This document shows positions 7,267-15,050 of a stretch of DNA of 37,636 bases, piece after piece (within the stretch, counting starts at the first letter, position 1; the number at the start of each line of letters is the position of its first letter). The stretch lies in NCBI GenBank assembly GCA_045639845.1, contig JAZUDW010000003.1:1-37636 (forward strand). Reading direction: 5' to 3'. Source of the DNA: Colimorpha sp045639845. Its GTDB lineage: Bacteria; Bacteroidota; Bacteroidia; Bacteroidales; P3. The translations under genes and the position numbers were made by a program. The notes under the pieces were generated by a model. It searched no databases. It worked only from the letters and a program-made list of their open reading frames with translations, and was not told the origin of the DNA.

Positions 7267-8784
7267 ATGATTGGGATAACACATAAGATTCACGATAAAT
7301 ACAGTATTGAGTTCAAGGTCAGGTTTACCTCGTCGGAAGATGAAGGTAAGGTTGTGCCTGTATCGGATTTTGCTATTAATACCTGGTTCTTTATACCGTA
7401 TGCCCTCGATATTAATCATCAGACTTACGATAAGACGCGTTTCAACCGTGATGTGAAGTCTAATATCAGGCTTATTACTCCACGTTTTTCAATCCATACG
7501 TTGGCTGAATATAAAGCGGCTCCATATGCGAATCTGCGTGATGCTGTTGCTTCGCTGGGAACGATGGCTACGAAGGAGGATTTTGCTAACTATGAGTTTC
7601 AGCTGAAGTTGTTTGCTGCAATATTCAAAAGTGCAGTGCGTGATGCAGTAAATGAGCTGATTGCTTCTTCATCGGCTGTAGAGTCTTCGGTGCGACAATA
7701 TGTAAAAGACTGTCATTCTGTATTGGATCATTTCCATGAGCTGCGTCGCAGTGTGCCGTTGGATCAACTGGCGACTTTTGATTTTGCCGATGAGTTTATG
7801 GGCAATATATTGGAAATACATACGGTGCGGCTAGTAGAACAACTTGATGTGTGGTTGGAGCAGGGGGTGCTACTCGATAGAAAACTCATGGAGCTTTGTG
7901 CTTCGCTTTCGGTGTTGATGCGCCGCAAAGTTACCGACAGAAAGGTGTCTTCTGTGGATTTCTCCGACAGTGTGTTGGCTGATATAAACAATCAGCAGTT
8001 GCTCTCTCGGCATGCTTTGCTGAAGAAATTCGTAGAAGGGGCTCTTTATCTGAAGGTGGTGACGCATAAAGATGGCCGGAAGGTGGAGCAATTCTGGTTT
8101 GGCGTTGCTGCAGGTTTGGCCATGATCATCTCTACGCTCATAGCATTGCCATTTCAGAAGTACTGGGCTGGATATCCGGCGTTGCTATTTACGATATTGG
8201 TAGTTGCCTATGGCTTTAAAGACCGTTCGAAGGAGTGGCTCAGGGGTCTGTTTTCCAATCAACTTAAGAACCGCTATTTCGACAATAAGACCATTGTAAA
8301 AGTGCGTGATACTGATGCTGGCTGGATTAAGGAGAGCGTGGATTTTGTGACTGATAGCATGGTGCCTGCCGAGGTGATGCGCCTACGTGGGCGCAATGCG
8401 TTGGAGAAGGCTAATCCGATGCTCGACGAACAGATTCTCTTTTATAGAAAGAGGGTACGGGTAGATGCTGACATACTCAATAATCAGTATAGTTATACTT
8501 TTGAGGGTATCAACGACATTATGCGTTTCCATTGGAACCATATTGTTCAAAAGATGACGGGACCCGATGTTGCACTTAACTCATTGGACGAGCATGGGAA
8601 CATTCGTTCTGTGATTGCTCAACGCGTTTATGCGATACATATTGTGATGCAATTGGAGTGTAAAGATCAGTTAGATTATCGTTGTTTCAAGGTCTCTTCT
8701 ACTCGAGATGGCATTGTTTCTGTAGAAGAAATTGTAATGGGTGATACTCCGTTGGTTTCAAGCAATGTAGAGGCACAAAAATAA
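7267..8784 (+). CDS. Hypothetical membrane protein, 505 residues
   Basis: Not recognised. The N-terminal about 270 residues look soluble and helix-rich from about residue 80 on (ANLRDAVASLG..., KSAVRDAVNELIASSSAVESS), including probable coiled-coil segments. Two close membrane helices at about 277-295 and 301-317 form a hairpin, followed by a basic FKDRSKEWLRGLFSNQLKNR segment and a soluble C-terminal domain of about 180 residues. There is no signal peptide, so both large domains should face the cytoplasm; this is inference. It is a single gene between the pckA terminator and the convergent mltG operon, and no clear promoter is visible. The start at 7267 is the first ATG in a long open frame and is tentative. 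Confidence 0.7.
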   Translation: MIGITHKIHDKYSIEFKVRFTSSEDEGKVVPVSDFAINTWFFIPYALDINHQTYDKTRFNRDVKSNIRLITPRFSIHTLAEYKAAPYANLRDAVASLGTMATKEDFANYEFQLKLFAAIFKSAVRDAVNELIASSSAVESSVRQYVKDCHSVLDHFHELRRSVPLDQLATFDFADEFMGNILEIHTVRLVEQLDVWLEQGVLLDRKLMELCASLSVLMRRKVTDRKVSSVDFSDSVLADINNQQLLSRHALLKKFVEGALYLKVVTHKDGRKVEQFWFGVAAGLAMIISTLIALPFQKYWAGYPALLFTILVVAYGFKDRSKEWLRGLFSNQLKNRYFDNKTIVKVRDTDAGWIKESVDFVTDSMVPAEVMRLRGRNALEKANPMLDEQILFYRKRVRVDADILNNQYSYTFEGINDIMRFHWNHIVQKMTGPDVALNSLDEHGNIRSVIAQRVYAIHIVMQLECKDQLDYRCFKVSSTRDGIVSVEEIVMGDTPLVSSNVEAQK

Positions 8785-8815
8785 CATCTAAAGAATGTTT
8801 AACTTCTTTAGATGT
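8784..8815 (-). terminator. Terminator hairpin, best fitting the leftward GNAT-mltG operon
   Basis: Perfect 12-bp inverted repeat ACATCTAAAGAA (8784-8795) / TTCTTTAGATGT (8804-8815) with an 8-nt loop. On the reverse strand it is followed by TATTTTTGTG, giving a U-rich tract; the forward side has no U-tract. It starts at the last base of the stop codon of the convergent 505-residue gene and could serve both genes. Confidence 0.65.
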
Positions 8816-8948
8816 CGGATGATTGTGTTCTAGAAAGGCAGCCGTTTAACTATGTGGTGTGACTTCTATAAACTGTCTTTATCGTTTTTCTTGTTGTTGA
8901 GTTGTGTTATAGTATGGTGCGTTTTTGCGTCAACTATATAGATCTTCT

Positions 8949-10013
8949 TTAGAAAATACCTTTCTTGTTTAATGCTTGATGGAATCGTGCTGCATTGGCT
9001 GCATGTTCGGTTGCATTGCGAGCAAAGTTATGACGGCCGCTCATGTCTTCTTTGGCACAGAAGAAGAGATAGTCGCTGTAGTGGTTTTCTAGCACGGCAT
9101 CGATGCTGGCGATGCTGGGAATACAGATGGGGCCTGGCGGTAATCCTTTATACCTATATGTATTGTAAGGATTGTCGATGGCGATATGTTTGTTGAGCAA
9201 TCTGCGTATGGTGAAGTCACCAGCTGCGTATTTGAGGGTGGGGTCGGCTTGCAACAGCATACCTTTGTGTAGTCGGTTGAGATATACGCTGGCGATAAGG
9301 GGTTTCTCGTTGTTGTCGTTTGTCTCTTCTTCTACTATGGATGCCAACGTGATAACTTCGATGGGGGTGAGTCCGATGTCCGTGCATTGGCCTTTTCGTA
9401 CAGATGTCCAGAATCGGTTGTACTCTTTCTCCATACGGTCCAATAGCTTCTCGGGACCGATGTTCCAATAGATATCATAGGTGTTTTGGATAAACATGGC
9501 GATGATAGTGTGGGTGGAGAAACCATGATTGGCACAGATGGCGCTGTCGTTGAGCACGGTGAGCAGATCATCGGATGACATCTCTAGTTTCGATGCCATG
9601 AAATCGCAAAGGTGCTGTTTTGTACGATGTTTGTTGATAGTGATGCGCATCGCATCTTGATTACCGGCATAGAGTTTTTTTACAGCAGAGAGGGTAGAGG
9701 TGCCTGGCTCGAATACATAGCGACCACCCTTTACATGTTTGTTGAGATGACGCATCTTGGCCATGCTTCTAAACATGCCCTCGTCGTCGATGCACTGATT
9801 CGTTTTAAGGGAATCGACAAGATCGTCGAAGGTGGCATCGCAGGGTATGAGGATGGTGGCTGTTTCGTTGTTTTGAAATTTGTTTTGATGCAATATGCCG
9901 CGTCCGATGATAAGTAGTAGGATAAGCAGGATGGCTGTTCCTATCACCATAGAGAGATGGCGATGGTGTTTTATAAATGTTGCAGTTTCGGATAGTATGT
10001 TTTTGGTATTCAT
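8949..10013 (-). CDS. mltG: Endolytic murein transglycosylase MltG (YceG-like)
   Basis: Membrane-anchored lytic transglycosylase that cuts nascent peptidoglycan strands and so sets glycan length. It has 354 residues: one N-terminal membrane helix (about 21-41), a LysM-like region, then the YceG catalytic domain with ASIVEEET (224-231, catalytic Glu about 228), ASVYLNRL (241-248), LQADPTLKYA (254-263) and NPYNTYRYKGLPPGPI (281-296). Length and motif order are normal. It follows the acetyltransferase gene by 42 nt on the same strand, and its probable terminator lies about 135 nt downstream, overlapping the end of the neighbouring gene. Confidence 0.93.
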   Translation of the reverse strand: MNTKNILSETATFIKHHRHLSMVIGTAILLILLLIIGRGILHQNKFQNNETATILIPCDATFDDLVDSLKTNQCIDDEGMFRSMAKMRHLNKHVKGGRYVFEPGTSTLSAVKKLYAGNQDAMRITINKHRTKQHLCDFMASKLEMSSDDLLTVLNDSAICANHGFSTHTIIAMFIQNTYDIYWNIGPEKLLDRMEKEYNRFWTSVRKGQCTDIGLTPIEVITLASIVEEETNDNNEKPLIASVYLNRLHKGMLLQADPTLKYAAGDFTIRRLLNKHIAIDNPYNTYRYKGLPPGPICIPSIASIDAVLENHYSDYLFFCAKEDMSGRHNFARNATEHAANAARFHQALNKKGIF

Positions 10014-10055
10014 ATATGTTTGTTTGGGAGTTATGCGTAATGATATAAGGTGATG

Positions 10056-10568
10056 TTATGCAAGATGACAGAGTAAAAGGATAGCGTCTTTCCATCCTTG
10101 TGGACTCCATAGCCATTCGGTCAGATGACCTATGGTGGTGTATCCGCATCGCATGAAACAATGCAGACTTTGCCTATTATCGGATGCGATGGTACAGTGG
10201 AGTGTGTGAATCTGCAGCTGTTGGTGGCAGTATGAGTGAAGTGCTTGCAATATTGCCTGGCCGTAGCCTTGCTGACGTTGTTTGCTATCTACCAGGATGC
10301 CTACGCCGGCACGATGGTGGAAGGGATCGAAATCAAAGAGGTCCACGCAGCCTACGGTGATGCCGCTTGCTGTATCGACTGCCATCAGTCGTAGTTGTTT
10401 GGTGGCAAAGATATCGTTGGTGGTGGCATCCATCACGTATTCGATCAAAAGATGGCGCGAGAAAGGAGCATGACAGATGCTGTGCTCCCATATAGATGGG
10501 TCGTTTTCCCAACGATAAATGTCATCGATGTCGGTAGGCTCCATGGCTCTCAGTATCACTTGTTTCAT
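10056..10568 (-). CDS. GNAT-family N-acetyltransferase
   Basis: Acetyl-CoA dependent N-acetyltransferase, 170 residues, of the RimJ/RimL/SpeG-like class. The N-terminus ILRAMEPTDIDDIYRWENDPSIW is typical, as are the acetyl-CoA motif VGILVDSKQRQQGYGQAIL and the C-terminal NRQSLHCFMRCGYTTIGHL strand-helix. The substrate cannot be deduced; ribosomal-protein, polyamine and amino-sugar acetylation are all possible. It leads the leftward two-gene unit with mltG and is divergent from the inositol-monophosphatase-family gene. Confidence 0.85.
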   Translation of the reverse strand: MKQVILRAMEPTDIDDIYRWENDPSIWEHSICHAPFSRHLLIEYVMDATTNDIFATKQLRLMAVDTASGITVGCVDLFDFDPFHHRAGVGILVDSKQRQQGYGQAILQALHSYCHQQLQIHTLHCTIASDNRQSLHCFMRCGYTTIGHLTEWLWSPQGWKDAILLLCHLA

Positions 10569-10595
10569 TTATATGTGACCATTGGTATCAAGGTG

Positions 10596-10603
10596 CAAAA
10601 ATA
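10596..10603 (-). promoter_or_regulatory. -7 box for the GNAT-mltG unit
   Basis: Reverse-strand TATTTTTG, 27 nt before the GNAT start codon. No good TTG element was found at the expected distance, so the assignment is tentative. Confidence 0.4.
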
Positions 10604-10633
10604 CAAAAAAAATGCCATGTGTTGAAAAAGTTG

Positions 10634-10641
10634 TATCTTTG
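10634..10641 (+). promoter_or_regulatory. -7 box for the inositol-monophosphatase-family gene
   Basis: TATCTTTG on the forward strand, 21 nt before the ATG at 10663. Its position supports that start over the upstream in-frame ATG at 10582, which lies before the promoter. The -33 element is weak. Confidence 0.55.
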
Positions 10642-10662
10642 CATTTTTATAAAAGAAAAGGC

Positions 10663-11502
10663 ATGATGGAAATTGATTATAAAAACTTGTGTAAAGAAGT
10701 GTGTCTTCTAGCCATGGAAGTGGGTGATTATTTAAAAGAGCAGCGTTGCAACATCAATATTTTGGATGTTGAGACCAAAGGTGTTCATGACTATGTTACG
10801 CAGTTTGATAAAGAGAGCGAGCGCCGCATTGTGGCTCGCTTGAAAGAGTTGGTGCCCGAAGCAGGCTTTATTGCGGAGGAAGGTACTGCCGGGTGTTCAG
10901 GCGAAGAAGAACTGGTGTGGATTGTGGATCCGCTAGATGGTACTACCAACTTTATTCATGCCCTTCCGGTAACGTGTGTTAGCATCGGCCTTCGTCAAGC
11001 CAACGAGATGGTGGTGGGTGTTGTGTACGAGCTATGGGCCAAGGAATGTTTTTATGCTTTTAAGGGTGGCGATGCCTATATGAACGGCAATCCTATTCAT
11101 GTGTCGGCTGCTGCTTCGATGAACGACTCCCTTATTGCTACGGGTTTCCCTTATACCAATTTTGATCGTATGACTCAGTATATGAGATATCTGGAATGGA
11201 CGATGAAGAATACCCACGGTGTTCGCCGAATGGGTAGTGCCGCGGCCGATCTTGTATATGTGGCATGTGGCCGTTTCGATGGCTTCTATGAGTATGGATT
11301 GAAACCTTACGATGTTGCCGCAGGCGCGTTCATTGTAGAGCGTGCTGGCGGTCATGTATGTGATTTTTGTGGTGGTGATAATTGGCTCTTTGGAGCTGAG
11401 ATGGTGGCATCAAATGATGCAAACTTTGTTGAGTTTAAGCGTTCTATACATAAGTATCTCGCCCCTACTTCGGGTTTAAAGGATATCCTAAGTAAACATT
11501 GA
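10663..11502 (+). CDS. Inositol monophosphatase family protein (SuhB/CysQ-like)
   Basis: Mg2+-dependent, Li+-sensitive phosphatase fold. Members hydrolyse inositol phosphates, fructose-1,6-bisphosphate or 3'-phosphoadenosine phosphates. It has 279 residues from the ATG at 10663 (a second ATG follows at once). Metal ligands are visible in AEEGTAG (71-77), VDPLDGTTNF (88-97) and LKPYDVAAGAFIVERAGG (213-230). It is rightward and is followed after 83 nt by the NfeD-type gene. The exact substrate cannot be told from sequence; an SuhB-like inositol-1-phosphatase is the closest match. Confidence 0.88.
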   Translation: MMEIDYKNLCKEVCLLAMEVGDYLKEQRCNINILDVETKGVHDYVTQFDKESERRIVARLKELVPEAGFIAEEGTAGCSGEEELVWIVDPLDGTTNFIHALPVTCVSIGLRQANEMVVGVVYELWAKECFYAFKGGDAYMNGNPIHVSAAASMNDSLIATGFPYTNFDRMTQYMRYLEWTMKNTHGVRRMGSAAADLVYVACGRFDGFYEYGLKPYDVAAGAFIVERAGGHVCDFCGGDNWLFGAEMVASNDANFVEFKRSIHKYLAPTSGLKDILSKH

Positions 11503-11585
11503 TGTCTGTAGATGTGCTACATTCTCTGCAACATCATCTGTAAGAATTTTTGCCTTTGTCCAAATAATATGTTAACCATAAAATT

Positions 11586-12944
11586 ATGAAAAAAATATTA
11601 TCTCTGCTACTGCTACTTCTACCTTTGTGTGTGATATCGCAGAATCAAACTGATATGAGGTCTTCGAAGAAGAAAATACCCATTGTGTATTCTTTCACTA
11701 TAGATGAAGAGATAGCTCCTCCAGCAACCAAAAGAGTGGAATTGGCAATGGAGGAGGCTCGTAAGGTAGATGCCGAATTGGTTGTGGTGACAATTAATAC
11801 CTTCGGTGGTCGGCTGGATGATGCCGACAAAATTCGTACTATCTTCCTAGAATCACCTATACCTATATATGCTTTTATTGACAACAACGCAGCTTCGGCA
11901 GGTGCGTTGATTAGTATAGCTTGTGACAGCATTTATATGCATAGTGGATCATCGATAGGCAGTGCCACCGTGGTGGATCAGGCTGGAGAGGTGCAACCCG
12001 ATAAATATCAAAGCTACATGCGCTCCTTGATGCGTACCACGGCGGAGAGCCGAGGCCGTCGTCCTGATATAGCTGAGGCTATGGTGGACCCCGATCTCTA
12101 TGTGGCAGGTATCTCTGATAGTGGTAAAGTGCTGGCTTTTACCACGCAAGAAGCTATCAAGTATCATTATTGCGAGGCGGAATGTGAGAGTGTACGAGAG
12201 GTGCTTCATCATGCGGGTATAGATCAATATGATATTCATGAACAGCGTTATACGCTCATACAGAAGGTTGTGGGATTTTTAATCAGCCCTGTAGTGAGCG
12301 GTATCCTCATTATGTTGATAGTAGGCGGTATTTATTTCGAACTCCATTCACCGGGTATTGGCTTTCCATTGGCAACTGCAGTGCTGGGTGCCTTGCTCTA
12401 TTTTGCTCCGCTTTATCTCGAAGGATTGGCTGCTAATTGGGAAATACTCGTTTTTATCGTCGGTGTGGCACTGATTGCTGTTGAATTGTTTGTGATACCT
12501 GGTTTCGGTATAGCTGGTATCAGCGGCATCATTTGTGTGTTGGCAGGTCTATCGTTCAGCATGATAAGCAATGAAGGCTTCGATTTTACTGCTGTTCCCA
12601 CTGCCTCCATATCCGAAAGCATACTTACGGTTATGCTATCTATAATAGTAGCTATTCCATTGTGTATCTATTTGGCAAAGAAACTTTTTGAGAGTAGTCT
12701 GTTTGGTGGACTGGCCCAAAATACAGAACTTACTGCCGAGAATGGCTATACGATATCTGACACTCAAACTTCCCATTTGGTGGGTGCTCAAGGGGTGACG
12801 TTGACAATTCTGCGACCTTCGGGTAAGGTGACAATCAACGGCCGTGTGTACGATGCGGTGTCTGAAATCTCATTTGTTGAGAAAGGCTGTACAGTGAGAG
12901 TGGTACGCTACGAGGGTAATACTCTTCATGTTCTTCCGTTGTGA
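11586..12944 (+). CDS. Long NfeD-type membrane serine protease (ClpP-like domain + NfeD)
   Basis: Membrane protease of the NfeD1b class, thought to act with stomatin/flotillin-type proteins in membrane quality control. It has 452 residues: signal peptide (MKKILSLLLLLLPLCVIS), a ClpP-like domain with NTFGGRLDDA (71-80), catalytic Ser about 104 in NNAASAGALIS and a candidate catalytic Lys at 140, then several membrane helices (about 225-370) and a C-terminal OB-fold NfeD domain (VGAQGVTLTILRPSGKVTINGRVYDAVSE). The start has no Shine-Dalgarno sequence, usual for the phylum. No flotillin partner gene (often adjacent) is in the window; the next gene, 63 nt on, is an ABC exporter. Confidence 0.9.
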   Translation: MKKILSLLLLLLPLCVISQNQTDMRSSKKKIPIVYSFTIDEEIAPPATKRVELAMEEARKVDAELVVVTINTFGGRLDDADKIRTIFLESPIPIYAFIDNNAASAGALISIACDSIYMHSGSSIGSATVVDQAGEVQPDKYQSYMRSLMRTTAESRGRRPDIAEAMVDPDLYVAGISDSGKVLAFTTQEAIKYHYCEAECESVREVLHHAGIDQYDIHEQRYTLIQKVVGFLISPVVSGILIMLIVGGIYFELHSPGIGFPLATAVLGALLYFAPLYLEGLAANWEILVFIVGVALIAVELFVIPGFGIAGISGIICVLAGLSFSMISNEGFDFTAVPTASISESILTVMLSIIVAIPLCIYLAKKLFESSLFGGLAQNTELTAENGYTISDTQTSHLVGAQGVTLTILRPSGKVTINGRVYDAVSEISFVEKGCTVRVVRYEGNTLHVLPL

Positions 12945-13007
12945 AAAATGGTGTAGATTCTATCCGGATACTACGTTAGATGAATAATCATAAATAAGAT
13001 AGCCTGA

Positions 13008-14708
13008 GTGAAGAATACTAATCATACCACCCAACATCCCCGTCGTAATGTATTGGGCAATGCGTTGAAACTCGTATATCAGTGTCATGCTGCGGGGTTT
13101 GTATTAAAAGTGTTTTACACAGCATTGGGGAGCTTGCTCCCGTTGGCAAACTTATTTTTGCTCAAGATGTTGGTGGATGGTGTAACCCAAGGGGTCGCAG
13201 ATGGGATGCCCTTTGCGAGCATTGTCCCATATGTGGTGGCTTTTTCGGTTGTGTTTTTTGTGGGCAGGGTTGTAGGAATCCTCTCGGTGGTGAACAGCGA
13301 TAGGCTCTCTCAACGTCTTATTGACTATATTAGCGATCAGATACAACGTCAGTCGATGACTCTTGATATGGCCTATTATGATAATCCTGATTATCACGAC
13401 ACGTTCCACCGTGCCCAGCAAGAAGCCAATTATCGCCCCATCCGAATCCTCGATGATTTTACTAATTTTGTAGGTAGTATTATCTCTATTGTGGGTGTTG
13501 TAGCAATGCTGTGTTCTGCATCGTGGCTCACATTAGTGGTAATGGTGGTGGCAATTATTCCTACCTTTGTGGTTCGACTGGTGAAGTCTCGAAAGCTTTT
13601 TGCGTTTCGCAGAGAGAATACCCAGCACTATCGTCGTTCCCATTACCTTTCAACACTGCTTACCGACAGTGCCTACGCTAAGGAGATAAGGTCTTTCTCG
13701 TTGGGCCCTTTCTTTAGATCACAGTTTGTTACTATCCGTCGTCAATTGGTCGATAAGTTGATCGCTATCTCTCGCAGGTTGGCCGTTATAGACGGTGTGT
13801 CGGCTGTGTTGGAGACTATTGCTTTGGTCACTATTGTTGGGTTTCTACTCTATAAGGCTTATGCAGGTGCTATTACCGTGGGTGCCTTCGTAATGCTGTT
13901 TGAAGCTTTTCGACGCGGACAACAGAACTTGCAGACGATGGCCTCGTCGTTGGCAGGGCTCTATGACAGTAAACTCTTTATCGGTAACCTTTTTGAATTT
14001 ATGGAATTGCGGCCTAAGATAGTGTCGCCGTCAAATCCTGTCGCAATACCCGATCATGTGCAATGTGTGGAGTTTCGCGATATTACCTTTTCCTATCCTT
14101 GCCTTGAACCTAATACTACAGAAAATGGCCATGCAGGTAAGCCCGCTCCTGTGTTGAAACATTTTTCGATGATATGTGCCAAAGGTGAAATAAGTTGGTT
14201 GAGAGGGGAGAATGGTTTCGGCAAGACTACCTTACTCAAACTCTTGCTGCGACTCTACGATCCCGACGAAGGGTCTATCCTCATTAACGATATCGACATC
14301 CGCAAGTTTGACCTTACTGAACTGCGTCGTCAAGTGAGTGCTATTTTTCAAGATCATGTGCGTTTTTATTTCACCGCACAACAGAATATCCAGTTTGGCG
14401 ATATCGATGCACCCCTCTCGACCGAACGGTTACACGAGGCGTCACGTTTCAGCCAAGCTCAGTCGGTGATAGATAAGTTGCCTAAGGGGTACGATACTCA
14501 ATTGGGGCGTATTTTCAATCAAGGTCAGGAACTCAGCATGGGTCAGTGGCAGCGAATAGCGTTGGCTCGTCAGCTATACAGCAATGCTCCGATATTGGTG
14601 TTCGACGAACCTACCGCCTGGATGGATAAAACCTCGCGTGAGCGGTTTCTGGAAAATCTGGAGACTATCAAGCGCAACCATGTGGTGATACTCATTGCTC
14701 ATCTGTAA
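13008..14708 (+). CDS. ABC exporter, fused membrane and ATPase domains; C-terminus short
   Basis: Half-size type IV ABC exporter. It has 566 residues from a GTG start at 13008. A six-helix membrane domain (about 20-300) is followed by an ATPase domain with Walker A GENGFGKTT (about 400-408), Q-loop FQD (about 448), a degenerate signature ELSMGQWQRIALARQ (508 on, LSMGQ in place of LSGGQ), Walker B ILVFDEPT with D-loop WMDK, and the H-loop AHL. The reading frame stops directly after AHL, whereas family members usually continue 20-40 residues. The substrate is unknown; the sequence resembles peptide/lipid exporters. It probably shares a transcript with the NfeD-type gene 63 nt upstream. Confidence 0.85.
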   Translation: MKNTNHTTQHPRRNVLGNALKLVYQCHAAGFVLKVFYTALGSLLPLANLFLLKMLVDGVTQGVADGMPFASIVPYVVAFSVVFFVGRVVGILSVVNSDRLSQRLIDYISDQIQRQSMTLDMAYYDNPDYHDTFHRAQQEANYRPIRILDDFTNFVGSIISIVGVVAMLCSASWLTLVVMVVAIIPTFVVRLVKSRKLFAFRRENTQHYRRSHYLSTLLTDSAYAKEIRSFSLGPFFRSQFVTIRRQLVDKLIAISRRLAVIDGVSAVLETIALVTIVGFLLYKAYAGAITVGAFVMLFEAFRRGQQNLQTMASSLAGLYDSKLFIGNLFEFMELRPKIVSPSNPVAIPDHVQCVEFRDITFSYPCLEPNTTENGHAGKPAPVLKHFSMICAKGEISWLRGENGFGKTTLLKLLLRLYDPDEGSILINDIDIRKFDLTELRRQVSAIFQDHVRFYFTAQQNIQFGDIDAPLSTERLHEASRFSQAQSVIDKLPKGYDTQLGRIFNQGQELSMGQWQRIALARQLYSNAPILVFDEPTAWMDKTSRERFLENLETIKRNHVVILIAHL

Positions 14709-15050
14709 AAGTCTCGGTTTGATAGAGGAATACGTTGTGTTGCCTTGCACGCCGATTCTCCTAAATTTGTCCGTGTTGATATGTTTTAATGGTGGTAAGT
14801 TGTTTTCTTTTTGCGTTATGATACAGTTGATTGTGAAAAAATGTAAAAAGATTTTCTGTAATTATACCTGCGGTTCTTATTTTTTGTGTATCTTTGCAGT
14901 CGTTTTTCGAGGAATGAGCCTTGTAGTTCATTTTAACAACCGATTGGGTTGAAATAATTGTATTTCAAATGAATGAAAAGGTCTTTGATTCGACAAACTT
15001 CTTGTGAAATATAGAATTAATAATTAACAAATAATAAGAAACATAATATT
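14709..15050 (+). promoter_or_regulatory. 342-nt spacer with -7 box and leader of the PLP enzyme gene
   Basis: No gene was seen. TATCTTTG at 14889-14896 is a good -7 box, with no clear TTG element upstream, implying a leader of about 150 nt. The leader carries a small hairpin CAACC / GGTTG (14937-14951). I compared it by eye with SAM-I and SAM-II riboswitch cores and found no match. The part before 14889 contains no recognisable remnant of the missing ABC C-terminus. Confidence 0.45.

Noticed and set aside
14709..14952. Possible frameshifted C-terminus of the ABC exporter
   Set aside because: All three forward frames after the stop were read; none shows the usual post-H-loop pattern (a VLxxGxIxE-like strand at 15-20 residues), so no frameshift is claimed.
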